Positions 59,801 to 64,000 of a stretch of 64,000 bases of DNA are shown here, piece by piece. The DNA lies in the NCBI GenBank assembly GCA_024734555.1, contig JANPWX010019244.1, positions 144,326 through 208,325 of the forward strand. Direction: 5' to 3'. Source of the DNA: Trochalopteron elliotii. Lineage: Eukaryota; Chordata; Aves; Passeriformes; Leiothrichidae. The position numbers and the translations under genes were made by a program. The notes beneath the pieces were generated by a model that worked only from the letters and a program-made list of their open reading frames with translations, made no database searches and had not been told where the DNA came from. Each line of letters opens with the position of its first letter. The first letter of the stretch is position 1.

Positions 59801-62800
59801 ACAGTATTTTAATGTTCCAAGCGGGCCTTGCTCACACCTTTAGCAGCTGGTGTCCTTGAGGTGAGCAGAGTGAAATCATACAAGTTTTCCTGGAGGATGC
59901 TCCTGGAATAAGGAGTCTTTCAACTGAGGTCTGATGGTCTAAAACACAACAGAGTGGTGTTGACATCCACAGCCATATTCTTGTTTGTCCTTCTGAAAAG
60001 GCAGGGTTTGCACTGGAGCTGGATGTGGAAACTTGAGCTGTTTTTCACCCAGGTGGATGGTTCAGAGCTGCTGCAGCAGCAGGAGCACCTTATCCTCACT
60101 TTGTCTGTGGAATGAGACAGAAATTAGAATTCCTTACAGCATATTGAGTACTACTGTATTCCTCAAGTGTTCATTATGGCTTCAAGTTATGGAAAAAATG
60201 TTGAGATGCTTCACGTATTTATGAGATATTGTAGTTGTACATCTTCCTGGAGTTTTTCAGATTTTTTTTCTTACTGCAGTTGGAAGTTGACTCTTCCATG
60301 GACCCATCAGAGATTGAGGAGACACAGAGCCCTGGGGATTCACTGCAGTGAGAGAAAAGGTCGTAGGAGAATTCTGAGAACCCATTGGGCTGAAGTAATT
60401 GAAAAACAAGGACTGGGAGAAACCTTATGCTAGTGCACATCTAACTTTTGGAGAAATACAGAGTAAAATGTATTTTATGATTTATCAACTTGGTGATAAA
60501 GCCTGTGGAATGGATTTTGACACTGTTTGGGAAGAGAGGAAAATGGCAGCGGCACATACTTGGAGTGGAATTAAAATTGTTTAGAGGGGGATGGAGTGGA
60601 TTGCACAGAGGGATGGACTGCAAATTGTGCCATGCCTGCATCATTACTGTGCTCTCAGCAGTCTCTCAGCTGAGCCTCAGTGGAAATGGCACCACAAATT
60701 GCAGGTTAGGAAGGAAGAAGGAGCTGGAGCTGAGGTTGCAGGATGCAAATGGGAGAAACAGAAGGGTGGCTCTCCAAACTGAGGTACTGAGATGAAGAAA
60801 TGGGAGTACAGAGGATTAAACTGAAAAAGACAAGTTACATTTGCAAAATGAACAAGAGATGTGTGGGAAAACAAGGGGAGTTAAAGAGCAAGCGACAGAA
60901 TGTGTGAATACATACATAATACAGAGTAATTTGAATTTTTTGGCATGAAGAATGTGATAAAGATGTGATAGACCAAGTGGATATAATTTTCCATGTCTCA
61001 TTTGCAGTACTTGGAATTTATTTTGATTGTGAACACTTGCAAACTAAAATGCATTAGAGGAAAATGTGGCTTGAACAGTGCTTATTGCAAATATTGAAAG
61101 ATTCTTTTCCAAAAACAAAGGGCGAAGTGCATGTCATAAATTTCCCTTCCTTCTCTCAGAGCCCATTAATATTTTGATGGAGGATCAGGTAATGTGTAAG
61201 CTCCCTTTCATTTCTGGTTAGAGAAGTTTCTAATTTTTCCCAGTTAATTAAGCCTGTACATAAAAGCTGTGAACAGACACAGGGCCCATTTCTAGTTCTC
61301 CTGCTGCTCTTTGGTGTGATTTGATGAAAATTGCTTTACATCTCTTTGGTTCAGTTTTCCTACCTGTGAAATAGGAAATTATAATGAGATCTGAGCTTTC
61401 CTGACAAAGGAAGTGGATCAGAATGTGCAGGCAAGAGCTGGAGAGCAGCACCACCACCCTATCCAGCAGGAGGGTGATTGCAGCTGTGGAAGGTGCTCCA
61501 GTCTGGAAAATATTCCCTTCTTTTTTTTTTTTTTAAGGTGAATTTTATCTCTCCCATTGTGTTTTCTCTGTTGGACAGGCTTCAAAGAAGAGAGCTGTCA
61601 TTTCTGTGAGGTTTAAAAAGATTAACAACATCCATATTCATTGTGGGAAATGAGATCCTTACCAAGGGCTGAACTCTAAATTCTGACTGTGCCTCTTCCC
61701 AGCCCGGCTCTTCTTCGTGCATTTTTAACTAAAATTCTGAAATCTCTCTAAAATAAATGTCTATATTCTCAAAGGGATTTTGCTTCAGTCTGAAACCCCT
61801 CCTCAGACTGGCAGGTTTGATGTCTCCAGTGGGATTTGGTGGTGTTTGCAGCAGCTTTGGGGTGTGTGCATGGCCATGGAAGCCAAATCACGGCCCCAGT
61901 CAACACAGAGGCACCACATCCCTGCTCTCCCCTGTCCCCAGGCCCTGGAAATGGAATTACTTTTCTGCAGGAGCCATTTCATACAGATCAGCATCTTCTC
62001 TGATTCTCCCTCAGTGAATTTGAACACTGAGAAAAATTCAGCTTTTTTTACTTATAAGAGGAGATCCATTGACTATTTTTTTTTCCTTTTCTTTCACAAG
62101 CAACAGCTAAATTCAGCTCTTTTTGGTTGAAAAAGAAGCATGTGAGAACATGGCATATGGCTGCTTGCCTGAAAACTGGGCCTCATGTTTACTGAAAGAA
62201 ATTGTAATGTGTTGTTGGCATTCATTGTAACTCAGCTTAACTGGGAGCCTGCCAGATCCCAATCAAAATGTGTTCACAGTATATCCAAAATACCTTACAA
62301 TTGCCAACTTTGTAGTAGCAAGATGTAACAACCTGTTTGACAAAGGAACCTGAAGTTTTCCCAACATGCAAAGTAAACTCGTCCCAGGTTGTTTTCAGCC
62401 CAGTTAGCACCCTTTTAAAAAAATGTTTTTGTAATTGTACTGGAGTGGCATAAAGAGAGTCCTTACAAGACCATTTCAACAAAATTTAGAGTTTGATTGG
62501 GCATTTATAGCTGCAAAAAGGAAGGGGAAAAAGACCTTAACTTATGCCCTGATGAGCTCCACCACTGGATTGCTTGTTCAAATACAGGTGATCACTTAAT
62601 TTTGGAGCCAGTGGAGCTCATAGAACGGCCTCCTCTTGACTCTAAAAGGGGAGGCAGAGGTAGCTGAGCACCTCTTGAAGCTGTTTAATCATAAAACTGA
62701 TGAAAAGAACATCCATTGAGGTACCATCTGTTATCAGTCAGGTCTCCAGGGATTTTTCCTTCAATCCTTCAAAAAGAAACTTGTTTTGACCTTTTGTCTT

Positions 62801-64000
62801 TCCATATGTAGAGCCAAATCTCTTTGATTTCAGTTCAGGCTTAGTGTATTTACCAACCTGACCTTGCTGAGACAGACTTGTCCAGGGAAAATGGAAAAAG
62901 GAATTTCTTTCATGTCTCTGTCTCACATTCCTGTCCCTGGGCTGAAAAGTGCCCAGCAGGACACTTCCACCTCTCTTGGCTCCTCACAGGCTCCAGGTCT
63001 CCAAAACTGACCCAACCATCAGTCATGGTCTGGAGGAATTTTTTCTCATCATCTCTTTGCAGTCAGTAACTTCACTTTGAAATGTGGCCACTGTTCTTAT
63101 ATTTTCATCCCCTGGTGATTTATTTTTTTCCTCAGTCCACTGAAAAGCCATAACTGTGAGTCCCTAAAAGGTTATGCAGTAATTGCAGTATTCTCAAGGT
63201 AGTATCCAAGGTTATGACAGAGGAAGACAGTGAATGGATTATGAGATGGAATATGAAATTTCCTTCAGTGTTTATGCCTTTCTTCTACCAGCAGCCTACC
63301 AAAATTGAAGGAATGTAGTTTCTTTACAATCAGGTGTTAAGTCAACAGCATATCAATTTCCTAGAGTGGAAAAACATTGAGAGGGGTCAGTTCTGGAAGA
63401 TGTAAATACACTACCAAAAATCATCTTTACTGAGCAAATTGGCACTCGTGTGTACCAGGAACTACCAGGGGAGACATTAATTCCTGCAGGGGATTTTTCA
63501 ACATGGAGAAGGCTCTAAGTGAGGTATAAATTTTCTGTGGGATGTCCTTTCAGAGACATGAATTTCGATCTGTGAAATTGGATGGGACCATCTCCAAAGC
63601 TTTGGCCAGCGTGGGCTCAGCCCAGCTCTGCTCAGCATGCTCTGGCCAGGCTCCAGCAGAGCACTTGAGTTTGATTTGATTTGAATCGTGAATATTCCCG
63701 TGAAATCAATTGGAGGATTAGCATTTTACAGAGAAGTGAGGCAGGCACTTAAGTTCCTGGTTGAATCAAGGCCACACTCTCATAAATCATTGCTGCAGTG
63801 ATTCCTGTATTAAATAATGGCTGGTACCAAGGATTGGACCCTCCACAATCCCACCAGAATTCATTAATTTTTTTTTTTTTTCAGACATCTTTGTGTCCAG
63901 TAGTCTTTTCCACGAGAGGGGAGATCTTTGGGTGGGAACTTTAGTTCCAGTTATGATTTCCACGGATCCCAATTAGCTGACAAACATCAAACAGGAGATA
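53866..64000. other. Intron 1, distal part, no exon recognised
   Basis: About 10 kb of intron-like DNA with short T runs, a (TG)n run at 59674-59690 and no recognised repeat family. I looked for a second CNK exon (DDCLQQ, GVxRIGHQE motifs) and did not recognise one. The open frame at 55273-55692 has no supporting features. Confidence 0.5.

Noticed and set aside
1..64000. tRNA, rRNA, snRNA genes, CRISPR arrays, operons, internal retroviral genes
   Set aside because: None was recognised on either strand by reading. A covariance-model scan would be needed to exclude small RNAs fully.

Overview
The window looks like one piece of an avian genome, probably a passerine. The evidence is seven clear truncated copies of the bird CR1 retrotransposon 3' end, three solo retroviral LTRs of types I associate with songbird genomes, AT-rich non-coding DNA with few genes, and many A/T-rich microsatellites. 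There is no bacterial or organellar organisation: no operons, rRNA, tRNA or CRISPR.

Only one protein-coding segment can be supported. It is the first coding exon of a CNK-family scaffold gene, best matched to CNKSR2, at 13305-13368 on the + strand. It encodes the start of the N-terminal SAM domain and ends at a GT splice donor. A CpG-rich patch at 12918-13085 is the likely promoter or first-exon region. Everything before about 12.9 kb is therefore read as 5' flanking intergenic DNA. Everything after 13.37 kb is read as the start of a very large intron 1. I could not recognise exon 2, so it probably lies beyond the window.

Region by region: 1-12.5 kb is intergenic, with a (TAA)n microsatellite, a possible conserved element near 1.6 kb, a CpG-rich islet at 8.03-8.24 kb holding a perfect CTCF-core match, and two CR1 copies. 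A poly-A tract with a 63-base assembly gap lies at 12.5 kb. The promoter, exon and a 3 x 32 bp minisatellite occupy 12.9-13.9 kb. The 14-31 kb part of the intron carries a 24-bp perfect palindrome, four CR1 copies, two related copies of an unidentified element of about 100 bp (17.6 and 29.8 kb), and an isolated CpG-rich cluster at 29.75-30.07 kb. The 32-41 kb part holds three solo LTRs, one CR1 copy and one CR1 fragment; two of the LTRs lie only 45 bp apart, in opposite orientations, each with its own intact target-site duplication. From 41 to 64 kb there is a hexanucleotide microsatellite at 42.3 kb, two low-confidence conserved-element candidates near 50.4 and 53.8 kb, and otherwise unremarkable intron.

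I found no new multi-gene system. The items most worth following up are the CTCF/CpG islet upstream of the promoter, the short upstream ORFs and possible cryptic intron just before the start codon, the duplicated element with its CpG cluster in the intron, and the paired solo LTRs.
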